Assembly (NCBI GenBank): GCA_024653485.1 | Contig: JANLFY010000020.1 | Location: 1-39,724 of the forward strand | DNA length: 39,724 nt | Direction: 5' to 3' | From: Bacillota bacterium | Lineage (GTDB): Bacteria; Bacillota; SHA-98; UBA4971 | Shown here: positions 31,215 through 39,663 of the stretch, in pieces | How positions within the stretch are numbered: position 1 is the first letter of the stretch | How the letters are laid out: each line of letters begins with the position of its first letter | Made by a program: the position numbers and the translations under genes | The notes under the pieces: model-generated | What the model saw: the letters and a program-made list of their open reading frames with translations, nothing else | Told to the model about the DNA's origin: nothing | Databases searched by the model: none

Positions 31215-32150
31215 TTGCGCATAAGCACCAGCTACCTCTTGAACAATCTCTCCAGGGACATCGCCCGGCAGCTCGCACGGATGCAAAGACTCTCAGAGGA
31301 TATATCCACCACGAAGCGGGTGAGGAAGCCTTCCGATGACCCGATCGCGGCGTCGCGAGGCTTGGCTATCCGCGCGCTCCGAGCGGGTGTGGCGCAACAC
31401 AAGGCCAACATAGACGATGCCAGGGATTGGCTGGGAGCCACGGAGCAAGCTCTCGTGAAGGCGCAGCAGGTGTTCGAGAACGCAGCCGACGCCGCCATTC
31501 GCGCGGGGAACGATGCTCTCTCCGACGACGAACGGCACGCCCTCGCACAGGACGTCGACGGCCTCATCTCCGAGCTGGTAGACCTCGCTAACACGCAGTA
31601 CGACGGGAGGTACATCTTCGCGGGCCTCAAGACGTTGACGAGGCCTTTCGTTCTGAGCGACGGGCCCGGCATTCCGAGCTACGTAGTCACCTACGAGGGC
31701 GCCGACGGCGCCAAGCGAATCGAGGTTGAGCCGGGCACGACCATGCAAGTGAACACGAACGGCGGTGAGGTGTTCATGCAGGGCATCGCGCAGGCAGGCG
31801 CGAGGGACCTCTTCGAGATCCTGGTCGACCTCCGTGACCACCTATTGGCCGGCGGCCAATCGCCCACGTTTCACGACGACATCGCTTCTGACATCGCGGC
31901 GACCCAGGCGGCACAGGACAGGATCTTGAACGAGGTCACAAGCATAGGGGCAAAGGCCAGGCGCCTCGATAGGGCGTCGGAGAGTCTTGCGCGCGACGAG
32001 GTTGAGCTAGCAGCTCTGCTGTCCAAGGCGGAGGATGCCGATGTATTCAAGGCCATAGCAGACCTGCAGTTGCAGGAGACGGTTTACAGAGCGGCGCTCA
32101 ACGCGGCCGCCGGGTTGATGCAAGTCTCTTTGGTCGACTTCTTGCGGTAA
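31215..32150 (+). CDS. flgL: Flagellar hook-associated protein 3
   Basis: This 311-residue protein forms the second hook-filament junction ring and is related to flagellin. Starting at the TTG at 31215 gives MRISTSYLLNNLSRDIARQ, matching the usual MRIST start of FlgL, and puts AGGAGGTG 6 nt upstream. The GTG and ATG just before it overlap that site. The N-terminal coiled coil contains KRVRKPSDDPIAASRGL, and YDGRYIFAG is the typical FlgL core motif. The C-terminal helix LQLQETVYRAALNAAAGLMQVSLVDFL pairs with the N-terminal one. It follows flgK, as in most flagellar operons. Confidence 0.95.
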   Translation: MRISTSYLLNNLSRDIARQLARMQRLSEDISTTKRVRKPSDDPIAASRGLAIRALRAGVAQHKANIDDARDWLGATEQALVKAQQVFENAADAAIRAGNDALSDDERHALAQDVDGLISELVDLANTQYDGRYIFAGLKTLTRPFVLSDGPGIPSYVVTYEGADGAKRIEVEPGTTMQVNTNGGEVFMQGIAQAGARDLFEILVDLRDHLLAGGQSPTFHDDIASDIAATQAAQDRILNEVTSIGAKARRLDRASESLARDEVELAALLSKAEDADVFKAIADLQLQETVYRAALNAAAGLMQVSLVDFLR

Positions 32151-32164
32151 GGGTCGGTGACGAA

Positions 32165-34390
32165 GTGGCGGAAGGATACACTCTTAGTCCCGAAGACGTG
32201 AAGCTCTTCCTCGACGAGACCCTCGATCAGCTCGAGGTTCTGGAGGAGGAGATAGTCAAGCTGGAGGGAGAAGGACACGACCCGCACCTCCTTCAGGACA
32301 TGTTCCGGATCGCGCACACCGTCAAAGGCTCGTCGGCGACCGTGGGACATTCGAGCATGTCCACCCTTGCTCATGCAATGGAGGACGTGTTTGCGGCGAT
32401 GCGCGACGGCAGGCTGGCGCCTTGCCGGGAACTCGTGAACGTGCTCTTGGAAGCGGTGGATGGCCTTCGGCGGCTCGCGGCGGAATTCGAGACGGCAGGT
32501 GGTTCGGGCACCGAAGGCGAGGACGGGATCGACGTCGGGGCCCTCGTGGCAAGGCTGTCGGAGTCCGCATCCCTCGGAGCGGGCGCATACGAGGTGCGGG
32601 TGAGGTTCGCCGAAGACACCGTGATGCCCCCTGTGCGTGCGCTGCAAGTGATCCAAGCGCTCCAGGGGCTCGGCACGGTGGCGGGGTCGCGTCCGTCGAT
32701 CGATGAGATCAGAGCGGAGAAGGCTGGTCTCGATCTCTCGGCAGTCTTGGTGCTCACGGCGCATGTCGAGGAGGCGGAGGTCGAGAGAAAGGTACGCGAG
32801 GTCAGCGATGTGCGGAGCGTGGAGGTATGCCGTTTCAGGTCGGAGGACCACGAGCGTGACGCTCGTGGCGCTGAGGGTGGTGTGGATGCCAAGGCATCTG
32901 CTTCACCCGGGCCCGGTGCGGAGGTGCAGTCGGGTGTTCATGACGGAGCGGTGACGCCTGGCGACACCGATCGTGTCGACGGGAGGCAACGGGAGTCGGG
33001 TGGCAACGGCGGGGCCGAGAACGGTGGGGAGCCTCAGCCCACGGATGTCCCGAGGCTCTTGGGCAGGGCACAAGGAGAGACCATTCGCGTCGGCATAGAG
33101 GCGTTCGACAGGCTCGTTCGAATAGTATCCGAGCTTGCGATAGACGAGGCGAGACTGGCCGAGGTACAGAAACGCCTTTCGCTGCTGGAAGGGCGCCTGG
33201 ACTGCATCGAGGACCTCGAGCAGATAACCTCGCATATGGCTCGGCTCACGACGGAGCTCCAAGAGGAAGTCATGAAAGCCAGGATGACCCCGCTGGCGAG
33301 CCTCTTCAAGCGGTTCCCCAGAATGGTTCGGGATACCGCGTCCAGCTCTGGCAAGCTGGTGGATTTCGTGGTCGAAGGGGAGGACACCGAGCTCGATCGC
33401 GCACTGATAGAAGAAGTAGCTGACCCCATAATCCACCTCCTTAGGAACGCTGTGGGGCATGGAATCGAGCCGCCCGAGGAGCGAGTGCGACGCGGAAAGC
33501 CAGAGAAGGGAAGGGTGAGGCTGGCTGCGCGACACGTGGAAGACCGCGTCGTGATAGTGGTGGAAGACGACGGCGGGGGCATTGACCTGGTGCGAGTCCG
33601 CGAGGCGGCCGTTCGCAAAGGGCTCATAGCCCCCGAGGCTGCGGAAGCTCTCTCGGACGAGGAGACCATAGAGCTCATCTTCCAGCCGGGATTCTCAACC
33701 GCGAGCCAAGTGAGCGACGTGTCGGGACGAGGCGTGGGTCTGGACATAGTCCGCACGAACATCGAGAAGCTTGGCGGGACTTTGAGAGTGAGAACGTCCC
33801 CCGGCAAGGGATCAACCTTCGTCCTGTCGGTGCCGCTTACGCTCGCCGTGTTCAGGGCCCTCCTGGTGGACTCCTGCGGTCAGGAATTCGCTGTGCCGTT
33901 GTCGTCGGTGGTAGAGGTCACGCGCGTGTCCCTTTCGGAGGTCAAGCCTGTCGGTCACGGGCAGGCGATAGTCCTCAGGGGCAGAGTGCTTCCCGTCTTT
34001 GACTTGAGGGACTTCGCGGGAGGAGGCGGAGGGACGGTTACGATAGATCCCGGCGGCGATCCAGGCGGCGCCCCCGCTGAAGGCGCAGGAAACTTCCTCG
34101 AGCGACCCAGCGACCGCGCGTTTGTGGTGGTCGCGAAGTACGAGGACATGCGAGTGGGCATCATCGTCGATTCCCTCCTTGGAGAGCAGGAAATAGTCAT
34201 CAAGAGCCTCGGCAAGCTCGCAAGGTCCGCCAGGGGTGTGCTCGGAGGGGCTATCCTCGGCGACGGACGCGTCGCCCTCATCCTGGATGTTGCGAGGGTG
34301 CTCGAGAAGGCAATGGGCCGCACCCACGTCACCGGACCGGGAGTCGAAGGAGGGAACGAAGATCGCTCCGATTACCAGTTACACTGCTAG
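32165..34390 (+). CDS. cheA: Chemotaxis histidine kinase CheA
   Basis: This 741-residue CheA has all five domains. P1 carries the phosphorylated His51 in FRIAHTVKGSSATVG. P2, about residues 140-215, is of the CheY-binding type, and a Gly/Ser/Glu-rich linker follows (215-290). P3 is the dimerisation helix pair, and P4 is the ATPase (LLRNAVGHGIEPPEE, VEDDGGGID, RGVGLDIVRTNIEKLGG). P5 is the CheW-like coupling domain near the C-terminus. The N box reads NAVGHGIE where most CheA proteins have NAVDHGIE; the Asn needed for Mg-ATP is kept. The GTG start lies 15 bp after flgL. It phosphorylates CheY and CheB encoded downstream and is expected to be activated by receptors through CheW. Confidence 0.96.
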   Translation: MAEGYTLSPEDVKLFLDETLDQLEVLEEEIVKLEGEGHDPHLLQDMFRIAHTVKGSSATVGHSSMSTLAHAMEDVFAAMRDGRLAPCRELVNVLLEAVDGLRRLAAEFETAGGSGTEGEDGIDVGALVARLSESASLGAGAYEVRVRFAEDTVMPPVRALQVIQALQGLGTVAGSRPSIDEIRAEKAGLDLSAVLVLTAHVEEAEVERKVREVSDVRSVEVCRFRSEDHERDARGAEGGVDAKASASPGPGAEVQSGVHDGAVTPGDTDRVDGRQRESGGNGGAENGGEPQPTDVPRLLGRAQGETIRVGIEAFDRLVRIVSELAIDEARLAEVQKRLSLLEGRLDCIEDLEQITSHMARLTTELQEEVMKARMTPLASLFKRFPRMVRDTASSSGKLVDFVVEGEDTELDRALIEEVADPIIHLLRNAVGHGIEPPEERVRRGKPEKGRVRLAARHVEDRVVIVVEDDGGGIDLVRVREAAVRKGLIAPEAAEALSDEETIELIFQPGFSTASQVSDVSGRGVGLDIVRTNIEKLGGTLRVRTSPGKGSTFVLSVPLTLAVFRALLVDSCGQEFAVPLSSVVEVTRVSLSEVKPVGHGQAIVLRGRVLPVFDLRDFAGGGGGTVTIDPGGDPGGAPAEGAGNFLERPSDRAFVVVAKYEDMRVGIIVDSLLGEQEIVIKSLGKLARSARGVLGGAILGDGRVALILDVARVLEKAMGRTHVTGPGVEGGNEDRSDYQLHC

Positions 34391-35081
34391 CGAACTCGAG
34401 ACGCTCAAGAGCATTCTGGCAAGAGGGATGGAAAGCGCGGCCTCAGTGCTCTCAGACATGATAGGTCGAAAGATCGCCATGAGCGTGCCCGACGTCTGTC
34501 TGGTCGCGCGCGAGGACATCTCAAGGGTTGCAAAGCACAGCGTGGAAGAGCCGACGGTAGGCGTGAGGATCGGGCTCACCGGCGACGTCACGGGCGACGT
34601 GATACTCATTTTCCCGCGTCCAAGCGCCTTCAGGTTGGTGGATATTCTCATGGGGAACGCTCCCGGAACGACCACTCACCTGACGGAGATTGGTGGCTCG
34701 GCCCTCTGCGAGGTCGGCAACCTTGCGGGTTCCTTCTTCCTGAACTCGCTGGCGGAGGCGACAGGGCTCCGGGCCATGCCCGCTCCGCCGGTGCTCGACG
34801 GGGAGACGCTTGTATCCAGGATGCTAGAGGCCTCGGTGGCAACGAGGGAAGGACAGATATCGAACGAAACGCGCAAGGGAAAGCGCGATGGAACGCACGA
34901 TGAAGTCGGGAAAGGCCCGGGGCATGTGACGAGCGGGGACGCTCTGGTGGCTCAGACCGTGCTCACTCAGAGCCTTGAGAGCGTGGAAGCCCTGTTCTTC
35001 ATCATGCCTACCAACGACTCTCTCGCAACCATCCTCGATGCGCTGAGCTCGGGCAACGCAAAGGGGAACGGGGTGATGTAA
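34362..35081 (+). CDS. cheC: CheC-family phosphatase-like protein, unusual start
   Basis: This protein of about 239 residues is of the CheC/CheX/FliY phosphatase family, which dephosphorylates CheY-P. The second CheC motif is clear: SALCEVGNLAGSFFLNSLAEATGL, followed by APP. The first motif (normally EIGNIG-A) is degraded to ARGMESAASVLSDMIGRK, so only one active site seems intact. A strong ribosome-binding site, AAGGAGGG (34347-34354), is followed after 7 nt not by ATG/GTG/TTG but by ATC at 34362. An ATT follows at 34371. The nearest regular in-frame start is an ATG at 34287, far inside cheA and without a ribosome-binding site. The gene overlaps cheA by about 29 bp and is followed directly by cheY. 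Confidence 0.8.
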   Translation: MAPITSYTASELETLKSILARGMESAASVLSDMIGRKIAMSVPDVCLVAREDISRVAKHSVEEPTVGVRIGLTGDVTGDVILIFPRPSAFRLVDILMGNAPGTTTHLTEIGGSALCEVGNLAGSFFLNSLAEATGLRAMPAPPVLDGETLVSRMLEASVATREGQISNETRKGKRDGTHDEVGKGPGHVTSGDALVAQTVLTQSLESVEALFFIMPTNDSLATILDALSSGNAKGNGVM

Positions 35082-35438
35082 GTGCCCAGGGTGCTCATCG
35101 TGGACGACGCGGCGTTCATGAGGATGAGATCGCGGAAGCTTCTGGAAGAGCATGGCTACCAAGTGGAAGAAGCGCAAGACGGGGAGGAGGCCGTCAAGAA
35201 GTACGCGGAGACCACCCCAGACGCAGTCCTCATGGACATCACCATGCCTGTGATGGATGGAATCGCCGCGCTGAAAGAGATAAAGAAACGCGACCCGCAC
35301 GCCAAGGTCATAATGTGCACGGCCGTTGGCCAGCAGTCGCTAGTCATGGAGGCCATCATGGCCGGAGCGCGTGACTACCTCCTGAAGCCCTTCGATCCGG
35401 CCAAGGTGCTCGCGTCCCTGAAAAAACTGGTCGGTTGA
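35082..35438 (+). CDS. cheY: Chemotaxis response regulator CheY
   Basis: This 118-residue single-domain receiver has the phosphorylation site Asp52 in VLMDITMP, the acidic pair Asp8-Asp9, Thr80 and Lys102 in LLKPFDP. It has no output domain, so it acts by binding the flagellar motor switch (FliM/FliN, not in window) after phosphorylation by CheA. The GTG start follows the CheC stop codon directly (stop TAA 35079-35081), so translation is probably coupled. It lies between cheC and cheB, which fits the phosphatase role of CheC. Confidence 0.95.
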   Translation: MPRVLIVDDAAFMRMRSRKLLEEHGYQVEEAQDGEEAVKKYAETTPDAVLMDITMPVMDGIAALKEIKKRDPHAKVIMCTAVGQQSLVMEAIMAGARDYLLKPFDPAKVLASLKKLVG

Positions 35439-35473
35439 TGACCCGCTACCAACCCAAGAGGGAGACTTGATTC

Positions 35474-36523
35474 GTGGGCCTGCCAATCAGAGTGCTCGTG
35501 GTGGATGACTCGGCCTTTACACGCAAAGTTGTTTCCGATATGCTGGGGTCGGATCCTGATATCACAGTAGTCGACATCGCCAGGGACGGCAGGGCGGCCG
35601 TGGAGAAAGCCCGTGCCCTCAGGCCGGACGTCATCACCATGGATGTTGAGATGCCGGTGATGGACGGCCTTGAGGCGCTGCGGGAGATCATGGGGGATCG
35701 CCCCGTCCCTGTGGTGATGCTGAGCGCCCTGACGCGGGAGGGGGCCGCGACGACCATTGAGGCGTTGGAACTCGGCGCGGTCGACTTCGTCGCCAAGCCC
35801 TCGCACTCGATGACCATTGGGCTCGGTGAGATCCGCGATCAGCTCGTGGCCAAGGTGAAGTTGGCGGCGCGGGCTAAAGTGCGTGTGCCAGCAGCCGCTT
35901 CCTCCGGTCGCCTCGGAGGCGGTGAGAGCCGAAAGCCCAGGTCAGGCAAGGAGTCAGACATCGCCGTGGTCATCGGCTCTTCGACCGGCGGTCCTTCCGC
36001 GCTCAACCAGGTTCTCCCGGCCTTGCCCGGGGACATTAAGGCGGGCGTGCTCGTCGTCCAGCACATGCCGCCGGGATTCACGAGGTCGCTCGCCGCGAGG
36101 CTCGCTGAGGCCTCTGCCATCACGGTGAAAGAGGCCGAGGCGGGGGACAGGCTTGTTGACGGTTTGGCGTTGGTTGCGCCAGGCGGGCACCACCTGTCGG
36201 TGACGGGTGCTGGAGAAGTGGTGCTGTCACAAGACCCACCGCGACACGGCGTAAGGCCGTCCGTTGATACGACGATGGAGTCGGCGGCGCGCGTGTATGG
36301 GGACAGGTTGGTAGGGGTTGTGCTCACGGGAATGGGCAGGGATGGCGCGGCAGGTATGGCTGCTATCAAGGCGGCAGGCGGGAGGACGATAGCGGAGCAT
36401 GAGTCTACTTGCGTGATATACGGCATGCCGAAAGCCGTGGTCGAGCAGGGGCTGGCCGATGTGGTCGTTCCCGTCCAGGAGGTGGGCGGTGCTATCGCGC
36501 AGATGGTTCGCGAATTAGGGTAG
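35474..36523 (+). CDS. cheB: Chemotaxis protein-glutamate methylesterase CheB
   Basis: This 349-residue receiver-plus-esterase protein has the receiver domain in residues 4-120, with Asp57 in ITMDVEMP and Lys108 in VAKPS. A variable linker of about 35 residues follows. The methylesterase domain (about 160-345) has the catalytic Ser169 in GSSTGGP, His196 in QHMPPGFT and Asp289 in GMGRDGAAG. It removes methyl groups from receptors and deamidates glutamines, which resets chemotactic sensitivity. The GTG start has GAGGGAGA upstream. It is followed by cheR, the opposing methyltransferase. Confidence 0.96.
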   Translation: MGLPIRVLVVDDSAFTRKVVSDMLGSDPDITVVDIARDGRAAVEKARALRPDVITMDVEMPVMDGLEALREIMGDRPVPVVMLSALTREGAATTIEALELGAVDFVAKPSHSMTIGLGEIRDQLVAKVKLAARAKVRVPAAASSGRLGGGESRKPRSGKESDIAVVIGSSTGGPSALNQVLPALPGDIKAGVLVVQHMPPGFTRSLAARLAEASAITVKEAEAGDRLVDGLALVAPGGHHLSVTGAGEVVLSQDPPRHGVRPSVDTTMESAARVYGDRLVGVVLTGMGRDGAAGMAAIKAAGGRTIAEHESTCVIYGMPKAVVEQGLADVVVPVQEVGGAIAQMVRELG

Positions 36524-36536
36524 AACTCGATGAACG

Positions 36537-37364
36537 ATGATGAGACTTGGCGTTCCGGGAGTTGCAATAGACGTGCAGGACATGGAGTACGGCCTTTTCC
36601 GAAAGAAAGTCATGCAGGCGGTGGGAATTGACCTGGGCTGCTACAAGGAGAACCAAATGAAGCGCAGGTTGGCCGCGGCGCTCACGAGGTCGGGTCACGC
36701 CAGTCTCTTCGACTACTGGCGGGCGATGGAGCAAGATCCCACGCTGCTCCGGGACTTCGTGGATTTCGTAACCATAAACGTATCGAGTTTCTTCAGGAAC
36801 CGAGAGAAGTTTGACGAACTAGCAAGAACCATTCTGCCTGACCTTCTCAAGGTCAGGCGGTCCCTCAAGGTGTGGTCGGCAGGGTGCTCGACGGGCCAAG
36901 AGCCTTACACGATCGGCATAGTGCTGAGCGAGCTTACACCCGGTACCGCGCACCGTATCCTTGGAACGGACATCAACGTCTCAGCCCTGAGTCTTGCGCG
37001 AGAAGCGGTTTACACGCGAGACGACGTCAAAGAGGTAAGATCGGGGCTCGTGCAGAAGTATTTCACGGTAGAAGGAGACAAGCTGAAGTTGAGGGACTCG
37101 GTGCGCCGGATGGTCGAGTTCAGGATCCACAACCTGCTGGCCGACGCGTACGAAGAAGAGTGTGACCTCATTCTCTGCCGGAACGTCATGATATACTTCA
37201 CCGAGGAAGCCAAGGAGCGGGTGTTCAGGGGGTTCCACACGAGTCTGAGGCCGGGAGGCGTGCTGTTCATCGGAGGCACGGAGACTATCATGAACGCGTC
37301 TGAGCTAGGTTTCGAGCTCGTCTCTCCGTTCTTCTACCGTAAGAGGCCCTCGGTTGTCGCGTGA
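36537..37364 (+). CDS. cheR: Chemotaxis protein methyltransferase CheR
   Basis: This 275-residue SAM-dependent enzyme methylates glutamates on receptors. An N-terminal helical domain (FRKKVMQAVGIDLGCYKENQMKRRL) is followed by the SAM-binding domain. That domain has WSAGCSTGQEPYTI, ILGTDINVSALSLAREAVY and the CRNVMIYFTEEAKERVFRGFH block, all typical of CheR. Start ATG 36537 has no strong ribosome-binding site and gives 15 residues before the family start; the ATG at 36582 is a good alternative. It ends overlapping the next gene by about 11 bp. Confidence 0.95.
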   Translation: MMRLGVPGVAIDVQDMEYGLFRKKVMQAVGIDLGCYKENQMKRRLAAALTRSGHASLFDYWRAMEQDPTLLRDFVDFVTINVSSFFRNREKFDELARTILPDLLKVRRSLKVWSAGCSTGQEPYTIGIVLSELTPGTAHRILGTDINVSALSLAREAVYTRDDVKEVRSGLVQKYFTVEGDKLKLRDSVRRMVEFRIHNLLADAYEEECDLILCRNVMIYFTEEAKERVFRGFHTSLRPGGVLFIGGTETIMNASELGFELVSPFFYRKRPSVVA

Positions 37365-38322
37365 GCCGCGCAAGCCGCGAAATGCTGCTTTGGCTGAGGT
37401 GGTTGTCTTGGTTGCCAGAGGGACAAGCGTTGTATCGGAAGATGTGCGAGCTCGAGCTCTCGAGCTCATACAAGATCTGCTCGCCCAGCTCAGAGAGGCG
37501 GGCTCCCCCGTCGTCGAGCCTCCCTACGACGACTTGGTCGAAGTCGTTGAGGACATCAAGTCCGACGTATCGAAGGCCGCGCCGCAGGCGCTGGTGTCCT
37601 GGACCGCTTTCGACGAACCCGACGAATACGAATACGTACACCCGTTCGACGTGGCCGTGTTCTCAGTGGCAATCGCGCTTGCTTTGGGGGAGAAGGCTCG
37701 CATCGTGGACATCGGTCTGGGCGCCCTGCTGCACGATGTGGGGATGGCTCTAGTTCCGGTCGATCCTCGGGTGAGCTATAGGGAGGGCGAAGGGCTCTCG
37801 CCCGAGCGGGCGAAGGAGATGCGCGCCCATCCCGAGTTGGGCGTGAAAGTCCTCAGGCAGCACCCGCGCATCTCGGCATTTACGAAGGCCATCGTCGCCC
37901 AGCACCACGAGCGCATGGACGGCAGCGGTTACCCCAGGGGTCTTCGCGGGTCGGACACCCATCCGTACTCGCGGATAGTCGCGTGCGCCGACGTGTACAG
38001 CTCGATGCTCGCAAGGTCGCGCCTCGACAGGCACATGATGCCCGGCGAGGTAGTCGACTACATGATGAGCGCGGCAGGTTTCGAGCTCGACAAGGATGTG
38101 GTGCGGGCGATGCTGGGTTGCGTGTCGCCGTTTCCGGAGGGGGCTTTCGTGCGTCTCAGCACCGGGGAGCTTGCCGTCGTCACAAGGCTCTCCAGGGGAA
38201 TGGTAACGCGCCCTGTCGTGCGCCTCGTGAGAGAGGACGGCGGAGCGCGGGCGGAAACGACCACCGAGATAGACCTTGCTCGCCCGGAGCACCAGACCAC
38301 GCTCATAACTGCCATCGAGTGA
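37354..38322 (+). CDS. HD-GYP domain protein in the chemotaxis cluster
   Basis: This 322-residue protein has an HD-GYP domain in its middle (about residues 85-250) with intact motifs: VHPFDVAVFS, GALLHDVGMALVP, IVAQHHERMDGSGYPRGL and CADVYSSMLA. The N-terminal 80 residues are an acidic helical part without membrane segments. The C-terminal 60 residues (FVRLSTGELAVVTRL onwards) look like a small beta domain found at the end of some HD-GYP proteins. It probably cleaves cyclic di-GMP. The start is uncertain: TTG 37354 overlaps the end of cheR, and a TTG about 20 codons on, behind GAGGTGG, is an alternative. Its place between cheR and fliW ties second-messenger turnover to motility. Confidence 0.85.
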   Translation: MSREPRKPRNAALAEVVVLVARGTSVVSEDVRARALELIQDLLAQLREAGSPVVEPPYDDLVEVVEDIKSDVSKAAPQALVSWTAFDEPDEYEYVHPFDVAVFSVAIALALGEKARIVDIGLGALLHDVGMALVPVDPRVSYREGEGLSPERAKEMRAHPELGVKVLRQHPRISAFTKAIVAQHHERMDGSGYPRGLRGSDTHPYSRIVACADVYSSMLARSRLDRHMMPGEVVDYMMSAAGFELDKDVVRAMLGCVSPFPEGAFVRLSTGELAVVTRLSRGMVTRPVVRLVREDGGARAETTTEIDLARPEHQTTLITAIE

Positions 38323-38463
38323 GCGGGGCGAACGACTTGAGAGACTGAGCTAGGACAGGGTCGACGCTCGTGCCGGCCCGGGGTCGGGGCGTTGTGCGGC
38401 GAGGAGCAGGTGGCAAGCGTTATGGAGCCCTCTTGACGTGGTGGGAAGGAGGTGGCGGGCCGG
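38323..38463 (+). other. Spacer before fliW
   Basis: This 141-bp spacer shows no gene and no sigma-28 consensus. AAGGAGGTGG, near 38446-38455, serves as the fliW ribosome-binding site. Confidence 0.3.
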
Positions 38464-38892
38464 GTGAGGATCGTGTTTGACGAGGGCATCCTGGGCTTCG
38501 AGGATGTCCGTGAATATGACCTGATAGAGTCGGACGACCCTGGCCCGTTCAGGTGGCTCCGGGCTACCTCAGGAGACCTCGCGTTCATCGTGGTGGATCC
38601 CTCGGTTTTCTGGCCTGACTACGATCCTGACCTGGGCAAGGCTTGCCCGGATCTGGGCGTGACCGGGAGAGACGAAGTCCTCCTGTACGTGATAGTTACC
38701 GTGCCGGACGATCCTCTGCTTGCCACGGCGAACCTCTTCGCTCCGATCGTTGTGAACGCGCGTACGGGCAAGGGGAGGCAGGTGCCGCTGCGTGAGTCTG
38801 GTTTTCCGCTCGCGGCGTGCGTTTTCCCGGAGAACATACGCCAGGGAAAGGTCGGATTGACCGATGCTTGTCCTGACGCGCAGAAGCGGTGA
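38464..38892 (+). CDS. fliW: Flagellar assembly factor FliW
   Basis: This 142-residue cytoplasmic beta-barrel protein antagonises CsrA and binds flagellin, so it links filament export to flagellin translation. Recognisable FliW blocks are FDEGILGFEDVREYDLIE near the start, FRWLRATSGDLAFIVVDPSVF, and ATANLFAPIVVNARTGKGRQV. The GTG at 38464 is preferred because AAGGAGGTGG lies upstream. The GTG at 38452 is part of that site and would add four residues. It overlaps csrA by 29 bp, the usual tight coupling of this pair. The flagellin gene itself is not in the window. Confidence 0.95.
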   Translation: MRIVFDEGILGFEDVREYDLIESDDPGPFRWLRATSGDLAFIVVDPSVFWPDYDPDLGKACPDLGVTGRDEVLLYVIVTVPDDPLLATANLFAPIVVNARTGKGRQVPLRESGFPLAACVFPENIRQGKVGLTDACPDAQKR

Positions 38893-39133
38893 AAGCGTGA
38901 TCATCGCCGACGACATCAAGGTCACGGTGATTTCCGTAGACACGAAGGCCGGCAGGGCCTACGTGAAACTGGGGATCACCGCGCCTGCCGACCTCAGAAT
39001 ATACAGAGAGGAGATATACGAGGAGATCAGACGCGAGAACGAAGCCGCGTCCGGTGCCACTCTCACTGACTTCGCTGCGCTTGCCCGGGCGTGGCGGCAA
39101 ATGAGAGTGCCTGCTCGAGATCGATCAGAGTGA
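38864..39133 (+). CDS. csrA: Translational regulator CsrA
   Basis: This 89-residue RNA-binding protein starts MLVLTRRSGESVIIADDIKVTV, followed by VKLGITAPADLRIYREEIYEEIRREN, the full CsrA fold with Arg in YREE (family R44). It represses translation of flagellin and other mRNAs by covering GGA-containing ribosome-binding sites. The C-terminal tail of about 25 residues is longer than in E. coli CsrA; firmicute-type CsrA with FliW often has such a tail. The ATG is inside fliW. The last 71 bp overlap the cheW gene on the opposite strand. Confidence 0.96.
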   Translation: MLVLTRRSGESVIIADDIKVTVISVDTKAGRAYVKLGITAPADLRIYREEIYEEIRRENEAASGATLTDFAALARAWRQMRVPARDRSE

Positions 39134-39599
39134 TCAGCCTATCTTCCGCCCTAGCGATCCCTACGATGTACGCCAGGCCCGCGCCTTCCCTCGCAAGAGC
39201 CTCCGGTCTCTCGATGTCTTGTTCCGGTATGTGCGATACCTTCACCACGGAGTCTACGATCATCCCGATCGTGTCTTGCCCGGCCTGGACCACCACTATC
39301 CGTGTGGACGGCGTGACCGGTTCGGCGGGAACTCCCAGGCGCTTGGCCAGGCTCAGCACGGGGATGACCTGGCCGCGCAGGTTGACGACGCCTTCCACAT
39401 ACTCCGGAGCGCTCGGCACCGGGGTTATGGGCTGCATGCGTACTATCTCCCGCACGTCGCTGATGCCTACCGCATAGAGCTCCCTGCCGAGTTGAAACAC
39501 GACGACATGCCTCGTGGCGGAGACGCTATGGGCGTGGACGTCCCCGGGTTCCGTTCCCCATCTTGCTCCGCTCGCCGGCGCGCTGACTGAGGTGGACAC
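39063..39599 (-). CDS. cheW: Chemotaxis coupling protein CheW
   Basis: This 178-residue CheW scaffolds CheA and receptors in chemotaxis arrays. The core begins at VVVFQLGRELYAVGISDVREIVRM and continues through GVVNLRGQVIPVLSLAKRLG. The second half is RIVVVQAGQDTIGMIVDSVVKVSHIPEQDIE, then LAYIVGIARAEDRLITLIDLEQAL. The GTG at 39599 is preferred because GGGAGGAGTG lies 8 nt upstream. The first 25 residues are a variable tail. It lies directly after a receptor gene on the minus strand and is convergent with, and overlapping, csrA. It would serve the CheA encoded in the neighbouring operon. Confidence 0.94.
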   Translation of the reverse strand: MSTSVSAPASGARWGTEPGDVHAHSVSATRHVVVFQLGRELYAVGISDVREIVRMQPITPVPSAPEYVEGVVNLRGQVIPVLSLAKRLGVPAEPVTPSTRIVVVQAGQDTIGMIVDSVVKVSHIPEQDIERPEALAREGAGLAYIVGIARAEDRLITLIDLEQALSFAATPGQAQRSQ

Positions 39600-39663
39600 G
39601 TTGCAGTCACTCCTCCCTTTTCCTCTTGAATGGCCCCAGATCCATCGAATAGCCTCCAATCCG

